64,000 nt of DNA from Anaeramoeba flamelloides (taxonomy: Eukaryota > Metamonada > Anaeramoebidae): assembly GCA_027625915.1 (NCBI GenBank), contig JANTQA010000012.1, positions 2,139,001 to 2,203,000 on the forward strand, written 5' to 3'. Position 1 is the stretch's first letter. Each line of letters opens with the position of its first letter. Shown piece by piece: positions 10,200 to 20,836 of the stretch. A program made the position numbers and the translations under genes. A model generated the notes under the pieces. That model was given only the letters and a program-made list of their open reading frames with translations. It searched no databases and had not been told where the DNA came from.

Positions 10200-11087
10200 A
10201 AATTCAAAAAAAAGTGTGGTTAAAGTTATCTTTGAGTGGTCTGTTAACTCTTTTTTGGATATGGAATGTTTTGTGATGAAATACATAGAAATTTTAATAA
10301 ATTTATTGATCTTTGAAATACGCTTTGTAACAACCAATCTTGGTAAGCTTTGTTTTCACATTTCCTAAATTAACTAAATTGGATGAAAAAATATTGTTCC
10401 TTAGTTTAAGGAGATAGATCTAAATGAATTCGAAACGTACACTACATATGATATCATTTTGTCTTCTGTTCAGGTAAAGATCATGATTTATCTAAATATT
10501 AAAATATATTATATATTTGGAAAAAAAGATTAATTAGTTTTTTTTTTTTGATTTTTTGATCTCCTTGAAAACCTTACTAAACACACCCCTAGGAATACAA
10601 TGAGATGGTATTTGTATAAAGATTAAAATCAATTATTATGGGTAAAAATAATTTTTTTTTTGTTTTTGTATTTTTATTTTTTCTCTTTTAAAATATCCAA
10701 CTTACCATAAAGAATAAATAAAGAGTACTTTTGATTTACCAGAAAATCATTGGATTTTCTCGAGCTATTAGCTTATTTATAATGAAAACCAACTTAAATT
10801 AAAAAATAATTGAAGGATATAATCTAATGTGTATTTCTAAATATTGGTAAGTGATATTTTTATAAGAATGGTAAATAAAAAACATCATTATTTGAAAAAA
10901 TATTTTATTCTTAATCTTTGAATAAAAGATCTTAGAACATTTAACCTGATAAAAAGAGGAAATTTGTAGTGTATTTTCAGAATTCATTCAGAACACACAT
11001 TATGGATTTATCAAAAGTTCCCCGAGTGGTTAAAATCAGCCCTAATTCTTATAAACCATTTCAAAAAAAACAATTTGCTTTGAACAG
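10200..11087 (+). CDS. Candidate split gene, three internal exons, function unknown
   Basis: Three open stretches join in one frame with consensus borders. Exon a is 10200-10342 (acceptor CCAAG, donor GTAAGC). Exon b is 10418-10473 (acceptor GATAG, donor GTAAAG). Exon c is 10981-11087 (acceptor TTTTCAG, donor GTAAAA). Phases agree at both junctions: a ends with one base, b starts with two and ends on a codon, c starts on a codon and ends with two. The joined peptide of about 102 residues has ordinary composition, including FEWSVNSFLDMECF, LNEFETYTTYDIILSS and VPRVVKISPNSYKPF, unlike the A/T-run background. Neither the first nor the last exon was found. I do not recognise the family. It could be a live gene or a recent relic. 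Confidence 0.45.
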
Positions 11088-11189
11088 GTAAAATATTTAA
11101 GTTTTGAAAGGTGAAACAAGTTTCACTCCCAACCTACCCATATTTTTACTTATCTACTTCTTATACAACACACTAAACTTTCTATTTAT

Positions 11190-11256
11190 CACACATACAC
11201 ACACACACACACACACATACACACACACGCACACACACACACACATACACACACAT
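11190..11256. repeat. CA microsatellite
   Basis: Alternating CA with a few TA and one CG interruption, just downstream of candidate exon c. It can adopt Z-DNA and is probably length-variable. Confidence 0.9.
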
Positions 11257-12009
11257 CTGAACTTTTAAATATACACTCTTATTCATCAAATATGGTGCAA
11301 TTTTTATTTTTTTTAACTCACAACACCATCATGGAAAAATTTTTTCTATAAAACAATTAAACATTTTACTAATTTTTTACTTTTTGATAACCCCACTTAT
11401 AATAAAAACTATATTTTAATAAAATATCTTGGATCAAAAATTATTTTTGTAGTTATTCTACAACTAAAGTTGGAAAATCCTATTTTTAAGAAAGATTTTT
11501 CTCGTTTTTAATCCTCAAAAAGTTGAATATATATATATTTTTTTACAGTTAAGAGGTTTTAATAATTTATTTTTCAAAGGTATTTTAAATTTAATAAATA
11601 CCCTTCAAATGAGTAACCAATTATTTCACTATTAAAGAAGTATTCATTAAGATAAATTGAAAAAAAATATTTATTTTTTGATTTTTCGTTTAGGTTTTCT
11701 TGTGTTTTCTGAAACAAACTGAAACTTTTAATAAAATTTCAGTTTATTCCAAAAATAAAAAAAAAACACCGTTAGGTTTTCTTGAGTTTTCTGTTAATTT
11801 TTAAAATAAATAGAGTTTTTAAATAAAAAAGAACCACCCAAAAAAGTTAGGCACTATAAGGCACCCGTATACCACTTTCGTTGGTACTTTTAGTATTTAA
11901 AACGATTGAGTAAAAATCGAATTATTTTGTATTTTTCTTTTGAATTCTGGATAAGATTTGACACTCCCAATAATTACCATTAGGAATTTTTTTCTCTATT
12001 TCAGTTTTA

Positions 12010-12215
12010 TCAGATGGGTAAAATATTTTCAAAACTATTAGTTATTATCTGTCAAGTAAATATATACAAATTTTATTAAAAGAAAATTCATTGTCACACA
12101 CATTTAAAAATATTTACCTTAAAATTGAACTTTTTTTTACTCGACTAAAGACTTTTATAAAAGGTTGGTTACCACTTACAGCAATAAATACAATAATTCC
12201 ATTAATTTTAAGTTC
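12010..12215 (-). CDS. Candidate last two exons of an unknown minus-strand gene
   Basis: On the minus strand, acceptor TTTTCAG precedes an open exon (12118-12215) containing INGIIVFIAVSGNQPF and KVFSRVKKSSIL. It ends at donor GTAAAT in phase 2. An acceptor AATAG at 12035-12036 then gives a 25-base exon (12010-12034) that completes a Ser codon and ends FENILPI-stop. The frame also runs open upstream of the first acceptor, so that border is uncertain. No further upstream exon was identified and the family is not recognised. Confidence 0.3.
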
Positions 12216-13100
12216 CTGAAAATTTATTAAATTATGAGGAAATTTTATTATTAAAGATGAAATGTTAATAAACATTGTATTTTTGTCTAACTGTTTTTTT
12301 TTTTTCACTTTTATTTTTTTTTCAAGACTAGATTTTTTCATTACAATACACATTTTTTTATATAATATGACACGTTTTATTAAAAAAATAAAAAACTTCA
12401 AACATTACCCACAAGATTATATATATATATATATATATTGTTCCATATTTTGGTTATTTTGTACCTTTTGTTTGAACCACTATTATGAACCAAAAATTCC
12501 TTTTTCTTTTGTAACTATTATTAATTTTTTTTATCAAATAAACACAAGCCACCATTTTCAAAATCTTCCTATTAAAATTGATAATAAACCAATTTATCTC
12601 CCCAAAAGAATGGAATTATCATTTTTAAAATAAATTCTTTTTTTTTTATATGAATTTTTAGTAAAAAATTCTGATCTTTTTGGTTTTATTTTTGATCTTG
12701 AAAAATAAAAAAAAAAATTTGCAAAATATATGTAATTTCTAATTAATCTCACCAATAACATTTTGAAATAGTTTATTGAGTTTAATATTATTTAAAATTT
12801 AACAAAAATAAATCAAATTCAAAACTTTTTTTATAAATAATTTCTCTTGTATTATTTATATTTTATAAAATATATTTCGATTTTTTTTAATTAAAAAAAT
12901 TGATGAAATCAACTAAAGTTACATAACAATTTTTAATAGTTAATATTAGACAAATTATTGAATAATTGTAAATATTTTCTTTTTTTTTTTAAAAAAAAAA
13001 AACAGTTAAAATTATAAACCATTCACTTATTAGAATTATTATTAATTATATTATACACCTTCGAAACAATATTCAATCAAGATGACACGAAAAGAAAAAC

Positions 13101-13225
13101 ATGATTATCCCAATTCATAAAAAACCTTTATGTATCTCTATTTTTCACGGAAATGATAAATATACTTTGTTTACAAAACAATTGGATGAAAATTCCATAG
13201 ATACGCACACTTTAATGAAATATAC
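13101..13225 (+). CDS. Candidate first exon, function unknown
   Basis: An ATG opens 41 codons of mixed composition (IPIHKKPLCISIFHGNDKY, then DENSIDTHTLMKY) ending at a perfect GTAAGT donor in phase 2. An in-frame stop lies just before the ATG. No following exon was found. Composition and donor argue for coding, but length alone cannot exclude chance. Confidence 0.25.
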
Positions 13226-13708
13226 GTAAGTTTATTATCAAACACTATGAAAAGTTTCAACTTTATATAAAGTATTTTATTTAAATTTTATTAATATTAA
13301 TAATTCAAAATTTTATCTAGACTTATTTTTATATATAGCATATTTTCAATATTGTATATTTAAGGGGGTCTTATTTTTTTCAAAATAAATTGAAATCTTA
13401 TTAAGATCTTAAAAATTTATTTTTTTTTTTTTGTAATTTATGTTTCAATTTATGAAATAGATGTTTTAACCTCATTAAAACAATTTATTAATTTGGGTCT
13501 ATCCTTTTTGAAATCCAAAATTTACATGTTTCCAATCTAAAAATCAAAAAAAGGACAATATATAATTTTGATAACAATTAAGCTAATTCTTGAAAACTGT
13601 GAAACACTTTTTCGTTTTATATTGGAAAGAATTGTTTTTTAAGAAACTTTTTTATTCTTTTATTATTGTTTATTATTAATATTTATGTTTAAATCTCAAA
13701 AATTAAAA

Positions 13709-13710
<2 letters not shown>

Positions 13711-13775
<65 letters not shown>
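13711..13775. repeat. TA microsatellite
   Basis: About 32 uninterrupted TA units. The Tyr/Ile-repeat frame read through it is an artefact. Shorter (AT)n tracts occur at 12420-12439, 22266-22284, 24279-24306 and 49922-49951. Confidence 0.95.
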
Positions 13776-13779
<4 letters not shown>

Positions 13780-16127
13780 AAATAAAAGAAAATTGGATAG
13801 AAACTTGGCAATAGTTTACCAATTAAAAAGAGATCTATTGAGCAAAAATTATTTGTTGTTTATAGTTTTGCAAAAGTTGTTTTCTGATTTTGAATTAATG
13901 AAAAAAAAAAATGTTAAGGAATTATCAAGTTTGAAATTTTTCACTAATAAATTGTTTGGCCTTATTTACTAGAATCATTATAACAAGTAAAATCATTTTT
14001 TAGAATAAAAAAACTTCTATAAATTTTGTGGATAAAATTTACTCAATGCACGAAAATCTGCAAAGAAAATTTAATCTTAAAAAGAATCAAATTTTATCTT
14101 ATAAAAAAAGACAGTTTATAGTAAAAGTTGTAAATACTCTCAAAACTTTAATATTTATAACTAACTTTTAGAAATAAATTGCAATATTTTACAATAGGTT
14201 AAATTAATCAATGTTTTTTTTTTTTGGTGTAACATTAGCATATCTCAAAAAGTAAAAAAAAAAACATTTAAACCAATTTTACTAAGAAAAAAGACTTTTT
14301 ATTGTGCTATAATAATTGGAAAGGTTATACAGAGAAGGGAAATAACTATTTATATGATTAAAAATAAAATGTATTACTAGGTTTTCTTTTTGATAAAAAA
14401 TGTCAAAAAAAAATGATCTAACAAAAAAATATTCTTTTTTCGATTTCATAGTAGATCAGAATTTTTTGATAGTACTTACACATATACAAAATTTTTAAGT
14501 AGAGAATGTCACCAATAAACGATTTGAATTTTTTTGGCATGTTGTAGTAGAGTGGTTATCCGTTAATACTTTATAACTCTAAAATAATTTTTAAAGAATA
14601 TGAAATAATTTTGCATTGAAATAAAAATCATTATAAACGATTTATAAAACATTTAATTGGGAAGTTAATTTTTTATAATTATTCTTTTTATTTTTTTAAT
14701 CTCATCAAAAAAAAATCTCACATTTTCCATTTAAGAATTAGTATTAGTCACAATTAAATACAGTTTTTTAAAATAAAGAAAATCAAAATTTTTCTCAATT
14801 CTTAGTACATAATGATATTTATCATTCCATTGATTCATAAAATAATAATAATTAAAAATGGATTTTTGGGGGGAAAGGTGGTAATTTTGAATGATTCTAA
14901 TAATTAAAAAATTAAATTTAAAAACATAAAATGATTTTTAACATAGAAAAATTTATTGATCAACCTGATAAAATTTTGCTATGAAAAAAAAAGAATTTTT
15001 TACTGATCCTAACACAATTTTGTTTCAATTAACCTTAAAAAGTAAGAATTCTTTCAATACCAACGTTTTTATTCTTATAATCAACTTTTTAAAACCCATC
15101 TGAATATCAAAATTTGATATTTAAAAATTTTCCACATCAATTTGGAATGGTTGTACTATGTTGATTATTTTACAAATAAATAAAATATATTATTTAAAGC
15201 AACACCATCCTTCTTTTCCCAAGTGATATTTTATGTTGGGTATGGTATATAAAAAAATTGGTCAAATTGAATTTTTTCGTATTTTTAAAGAGTTTTGTGG
15301 TTATTTTCATCTTTCTGGAAATCCTTAATAGTTTTAGGCATTCTGAGCTGAAAAATCAAAAAGATTATTCTGTGATTAGTTGTGTTTTATTACTTAAATA
15401 TTAAAAAATCAAATTGTTGAAATCATCCATACAAAAAAATTGCCAAATTTTGTTTTAAACATAATTTTAACTACCAAAGTTAAGTGGAAATGTTTTCTAC
15501 CTTAAAACGAGTTATAAGAGTCTATTTCCTCTCTTTATTATTTTTTTTTAAAAAATCTTAGCCAAAATTCCCATACATACTCAAACCTAATTTAAACTAT
15601 CTTAACATTCCCGAAAAAAAACTTTTTCCAAATACCCAACAACCAATATATTTCAATAGAATTGATTATTTTGAAAAAATTGTGAATTTGACCAATTATA
15701 AAATTTTTTACAAATTTGTAAACAAATAATGTTCCCTTGATTTTAAATCATTCGGGGTTGAATTTTAGAATTGGGATTTTAAATTTTAAAGAATACAAAA
15801 TTTTGGTTTAAATTTTTATAGGTTTATTTATTTTAGGTTTTTTGGTGAAAATTTTAAATATATTATTTCACTTTTTTGATAAAAGGAAACAAATAACAAA
15901 AAATAGTCAAAAAAAAAAAAAAATAGAGTATTCAAAAAAAAATGGAAATAAAGCAATATTCTAACTAATCATATTTTTATCAAACAAACAAAAAGACATT
16001 TTTTCCAATAAGAGATAGAAGAAATAAAAAATATCTTCACAAGAATATTTTTTTCAATTTTGAATGAAAAGAAGATAAGGAGAAAAAAAGGTTTTTTTCC
16101 TTAAAGAACAAATCCCATAATAATAAT
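13776..16127. other. Gene-poor region upstream of the ubiquilin 3' end
   Basis: Mostly A/T runs. Two short ATG-initiated open stretches of coding-like composition are present: one on the plus strand from 15233 (34 codons) and one on the minus strand near 14430-14540 (about 40 codons). Neither has splice or homology support. Nothing else was seen. Confidence 0.5.
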
Positions 16128-17299
16128 TTAGAGAAGGCTATTGATTGCGTTTTGTAGATTGCCACGGAAGCGAATTAAAGCTTTAATATTTAAATCACGG
16201 TTAGTAAATCCCATGTTGATCATTGTTTCAAGTTCTTTTGAATAGCGTTGTAAGAAATTTTGGGTTTGTTGTTGTACCCTTCTTTGGCTGTAATTTTGAA
16301 CGTTTTGAATAACGTTGTTTAAATTTAATTGCTTTTTTGTTTCTTGTGTTTGATTTTGTTTGTTAGATTTGTTCTCCTCTTTGTTTTGGGGTTGCTTAGT
16401 ATTCTGGGTTTGGGTTTGTGTTTGTTTCGTGTTTTGGGTTTGGTTCAAATTTTGATTACCATTTTGCTGATTATTTTCACCATGCATCTGGTTGTAGGCA
16501 CCGATCGTATTTCTGACAAACTGTGGGTTCATGATTTTGCGAATAGTGTCTGGGTTTTGAAAGCTTTCTCGTATTTCTGGGTTTTGTTGAACCATATTTC
16601 TTAAAAGGGGGTTTTGTTGGATTAGATGATCCAAAAATTCTGGTTTTTGAAGCATTCTTTGTGCGACAGTAAAAAAATTTGGATCGTTCATTAAGGTTAG
16701 TATTTGATTAAAGTTGAATTGGTTGTACTCTATAATTATACCAATCGAAATTATCAACAAAAATTAAAGAAAATTAGATTTCAAAAAGATTATTCACAAC
16801 AAAGAAAAAAAGCCTTACCGTTTTTTTGCCCTAGCCCACCAAATGATTGGCTTTGAAAGGTGTTGGTTGAAGTTTGATTATTTTGTTGTTTTTGTTGTTG
16901 TTGTTTTTGCTGTTGTTGTTGTTGTTGTTTGTTTTTTTGGGTTTTGTTCTTTTGAGATCTTTTTCCACTTGATCCTTTTATGAGGTAAAGTAAGCTATTT
17001 TCTTTTACATCTATTTATTCAAAAGATTAAACAAAATAAAAAAAAAAAGAAAAAAAATGAAATTTATTTTTGGATTTTTGTTATATGTCTTATTTTGTGG
17101 TGTAAAACTTACTGTATTCCTCAAGTTTTTTATGATCAACAAGTACTTGTCCAGCAAAAACAATTCTTTGTAAACTTACTTCAATCTGTATTTTTTTAGT
17201 TATTTCTTCCTTGAAATTTTCAACTGTTGCTTGTGGTGAAATATGAATTTCAATTGTTTCTTGTGTGGATTTGATATTTAATTTTATTGTTTCGGTCAT
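16128..17299 (-). CDS. Ubiquilin / Dsk2-type UBL-UBA shuttle protein, three exons
   Basis: Shuttle factor that binds the proteasome through its N-terminal ubiquitin-like fold and ubiquitinated clients through its C-terminal UBA domain. Exons are 17113-17299, 16819-17010 and 16729-16128; donors GTAAGT and GTAAGG, acceptors AATAG and TATAG. The joined length is 326 aa and both introns interrupt codons after base 1. Residues 1-75: UBL starting MTETIKLNIKS, with IVFAGQVLVDHKKLEEY matching the ubiquitin beta3-beta4 region. Then a basic Gln-rich linker, a region with PEFLDHLIQQNPLLRNM and PEIRESFQNPDTIRKI (STI1 helices), a Gln/Asn/Thr-rich stretch, and a UBA ending LETMINMGFTNRDLN..ALI..GNLQNAINSLL. 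It is shorter than human ubiquilins (about 590 aa), with one STI1 unit, closer to yeast Dsk2 size. Cytosolic or nuclear. The divergent partner is the M20 gene. Confidence 0.93.
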
Positions 17300-19405
17300 T
17301 CTTAGATAATTGAGTAAAAATAGGATAAAGTTTTCAAAATGTTTAATAAGTAAATTATTTTATGAATTTGAAATAAATGAAATTGATTGGAAAAAAATAC
17401 TTTTTTAAGTGCAAAAATTTGATGAATCAACATTTTATTTTATGAAGAGCAGGGGACTGGAATCCAATTAGTGGAATTGGTAAGTTATATTAATAAATCT
17501 TTTGGTTTTTTTAAGATTTTTACTCAAAATTTTAAGATTACTTTTTAATATTTTTCCAAAACACCAAGAATAATAAAGTTGGATATTGAACTGATTTAGA
17601 GACAAGATGTTAAGGCGCAAAATTGTATGATTGGTGAAATATTGAGAAAGGAAATTCAAAAACAATGAAAATGTCTCAAAAATTAAGTTTTTATGCATTC
17701 CAGAATACAGACCTAAAATTGATAAATCATTTATTAAGAGTCAGATCAAAGAACTCGGATAGCGGGACCAATGAGTAGTTCCCAGAATTTGTTCCAACCA
17801 TGAATAAAAAGAAAAAAATCATTTCCAAATTTAATAGGAGTTAATTTGAATCATTTTGTCAATTGTAAATAGTCTAGAATTCCTTTGGTTTTGAATCCTA
17901 CATTACCCAATTAATTGAATAAAACTTGACTATCATTTATGAAGAAAACATAAATTTCCGTCTATTTATTTTTTATTTACTTGAGTTTTTGAAAAATAGG
18001 AAAAGTGAAGTGAAATTTTCTCCCATTTATTATTTGAAGAACCATATTAAAAAAGCTGTATTTCATGTATATTTAAGGGGAGTAAAATAGAGTGTAATGA
18101 TCAAAAGAATGTATTCCCACGATTATAATCTGTGTTTCAAAAAATTTTTTTTGTTTTTTTCTTCTTGTTCCAAAGTAAAATCTAATTCATCATTTAATAT
18201 AAGCCTACATTTAAATCAATTTTGAAGACAAACTCTTTATATTCTTAGTAAATTTTGAAAGTTGTGTTGGGGATTTGTTCAAAATTTATTTTAGTCTTTT
18301 AGATTAAAATCAAATTTGTGTGTTTTTGATAAACAAAAATTGACAACTCTATTTTTTGAGATAAATTATCCAATTTGATACTGAATTTTTAAGATTTCTT
18401 TTTTAAATAATAGAACTTTAAGAAATCAAAACCAGATTTATTTGAAGGTAACTGACCATTCGTATGCTCATTTCTAATTTAGAGATGTCTAAAAAAGAAA
18501 TATTGCTGTGAAATTTAAATACACGGATTTGAAATGTTAATCGAAGAAAATTTTGTCAATAAACCTTTTATTCAATTTTGAATAATTCCTTTCATTTGTG
18601 GTTTTCAAGTCCTCCATAAAATACAAACACATATTGCAGTGTATCATAAAACAATTCCAATTAAACAAACAATCAGAGGTCCCAAATTACTAGTCCACTT
18701 TTTGGAAAACTTTATTTAAAAAAGAAAAAAAGGTAAAGTGAAGTGAAAATGTTTTCCTATTTTCTTCATGATTATCTTTGGGTTTCCTTTTTTTAATTTA
18801 AGAAGTTTTACAAAAGAGATGTGTTATCTTTTTGTAACTTTAAATGATTCTTTTTTGAAATAGATCAAATTATTTTTGGAAAATAACAAAGAAAAGATCT
18901 GCAATAAATACAACAGTGTTTTGAAAAAAAAAAAAAAAAAAAAAGAAATTTTGTTGAATCGGTTGTTTGTCACCAAAAATTCTAAGAATTATGTTTAGAA
19001 AACAAGTTCTGGCCCCTTAATTTCAAAGAACTTAATGTAACAAAGTAATAAAAGAAAACTACAGAAAAATAACAGTTCAACAATAAAAATTCTTTTTGTG
19101 ATTTCCTATTAATGGTTTTGAAAAATGTATAATTCTTGATCATCGAATTTTCAAATAAACAAGCTAAAAAAAAAAGTTGAAATGATTTACTTTAATCGAT
19201 CAAATTAAAAAAGAATCTTTGTAAAAAGTCTGAAAAATCTTAAACTAAAGACAGCCGTGGGTAACGTTTTTAGACAAAAAGATTTCTTAAATGACTACTT
19301 TTTTTTTTCTCCTTTAAATTTTGCTTTTTGAAAGAAAAACTGAAGAATCATTTTTTTTTTATTTATTTTTTTTTCACATTTAAAAAATTTACACCATCGT
19401 CAAAT
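17300..19405. other. Divergent intergenic region ubiquilin / M20 peptidase
   Basis: Presumably holds both promoters; no motif was recognised. Coding-like islands occur at about 17425-17475 (plus strand, ending in a GTAAGT donor) and 17740-17810 (open on both strands, less AT-rich). They do not join into one model and may be remains of a lost gene. A 22-base A run lies at about 18925-18943. Confidence 0.45.
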
Positions 19406-20836
19406 ATGCAAAAAGGAACACAAGACAAAATCTGGGGAAACGTTGTTGATGTTTTTGACAATTCTGCGATCCCATCGATGATTGAGAATATTAAAATCCC
19501 TGTTGTCTCACCCGAATACGACAAGGAGTTTTTCACAAACGGGCTTATCGACGAGAGCCTCGCTTTCACGCAAAAGTGGATCGAATCCATGAACATTGCA
19601 GGACTAACAGCCAAGGTCATCAAGTCTGAAAACGAACCAAGTGTACCATGCCTCTATGTCACCATTGAAGCCTTTAAAAAAACAGAGAATGTGAAAAACA
19701 TTTTGATGTACGGTCACTTAGATCGGATGCCCGTTGAAAAGGAGAAATGGACTGTGACAGATCCATATGTTGTGAAGATCGTTGACGACAACATGTACGG
19801 AAGGGGAGTCTGTGACGACTTGATTGCGATTTACTCATACATCATCCAAATCCAGACACTTCAAAAATTGGGGCTCAAGCACGACAACGTGCATATCTTG
19901 ATGGAGGTTGAAGAGGAGTCCGAGTCAGAAAACTTGATCCCAATCATCAAGTCCCTGAACTTACCAGAGATCGATTTAGTTGTCATTTTAGATTCCGGCT
20001 GCCTTGACTATGAAAGGCTCTGGATCACCACCTCGCTGAGGGGTATTGTCAATGGCGAATTGGAAGTTTCCGTCTTGAAGTCGGGCGTTCATAGCGGCGA
20101 CGGGACAGGGATCATCCCATCCTCGTTCAGGATCCTGAGAAGCCTCCTTTCACGAGTGGAAGACGTTGAAACCGGCAAGGTCTTGCTCAATGAATTGCAA
20201 ATAAACATCCCCGAAAAGCGTATCGAGCAGGTGAAAAAGCTTTCCGAATTGCTAGGCAAGGGAGTATACGATCATTTCCCCTGGATCAACCCCAATCTTT
20301 CCAAACCATCCACAGAAAATGTTCACAAGCTCTTGTTACAACGCGGGTTCATGAGCGGCATTGAAATTACAGGATGCGAGGGGATCCCAAACTTTGAACG
20401 CTCGTCAAATCAACTCCGAGCACAAACACTCGTCAAGGTTTCTTGCCGCCTTCCTCCTTCCATCGACTGGAACGTTGCCGGCGAGGCACTCAAAAAGGAA
20501 TTCGAGCGGGACCCACCATATGGCGCCAAAATCGAATACAATTTCAAAGGCGCAAACGGTTGGATGGCACAAGACGAAGGCGAAGAACTTTTACAGTCAA
20601 TGGAAAACAGTTCCCAAAAATTCTTTGGTAACGGCGTCATGATGATGAACGAAGGCGGATCAATCCCTCTCGTAAATGATTTACAGAAAATGTTTAAAAA
20701 GGCCAAATTTATCGTCACAGGTGTAGAAGGACCTGGTTGCTCTTGTCATGGACCAGACGAATTGCTTAATTTGCCTTGCGCTAGAAAAGTAACTGCCTGT
20801 TTGACTCAAATCATTAGTGAATTTGCTAATTATTAA
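19406..20836 (+). CDS. M20-family zinc metallopeptidase (dipeptidase/amidohydrolase), intronless
   Basis: Di-zinc hydrolase of peptide or acyl-amide bonds. The start is the ATG at 19406 (MQKGTQDK), giving 476 aa; the frame upstream to 19328 is Phe-rich translated leader. Metal and catalytic residues in family order: YGHLDRMP (His104, Asp106), GRGVCDD (bridging Asp137), EVEEES (catalytic and metal Glu170/171), ILDSGC with its Asp, and SCHGPDE (His448). The dimerisation 'lid' lies between about 235 and 360, beginning TTSLRGIVNGELEV and GVHSGDGTG. The YGHLD..P, CLDSGC-like, TTSLRG and HSGD..G..PSSFRILR pattern is, from memory, that of bacterial M20 hydrolases of about 470 aa more than eukaryotic carnosine dipeptidases, which read YGHYDVQP. 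The gene lacks introns and is much more GC-rich than its flanks, as is the TOR kinase region. Probably cytosolic, since no signal peptide is seen from this start. Substrate unknown. Confidence 0.92.
   Translation: MQKGTQDKIWGNVVDVFDNSAIPSMIENIKIPVVSPEYDKEFFTNGLIDESLAFTQKWIESMNIAGLTAKVIKSENEPSVPCLYVTIEAFKKTENVKNILMYGHLDRMPVEKEKWTVTDPYVVKIVDDNMYGRGVCDDLIAIYSYIIQIQTLQKLGLKHDNVHILMEVEEESESENLIPIIKSLNLPEIDLVVILDSGCLDYERLWITTSLRGIVNGELEVSVLKSGVHSGDGTGIIPSSFRILRSLLSRVEDVETGKVLLNELQINIPEKRIEQVKKLSELLGKGVYDHFPWINPNLSKPSTENVHKLLLQRGFMSGIEITGCEGIPNFERSSNQLRAQTLVKVSCRLPPSIDWNVAGEALKKEFERDPPYGAKIEYNFKGANGWMAQDEGEELLQSMENSSQKFFGNGVMMMNEGGSIPLVNDLQKMFKKAKFIVTGVEGPGCSCHGPDELLNLPCARKVTACLTQIISEFANY

Noticed and set aside
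12262-12633. 123-codon plus-strand frame
   Set aside because: Mostly Phe, Ile and Tyr from T/A runs and an (AT)n tract; no domain, and a better coding candidate lies on the other strand.
13685-13972. 95-codon frame starting in a Tyr/Ile repeat
   Set aside because: Created by the TA microsatellite and AT-rich flanks.
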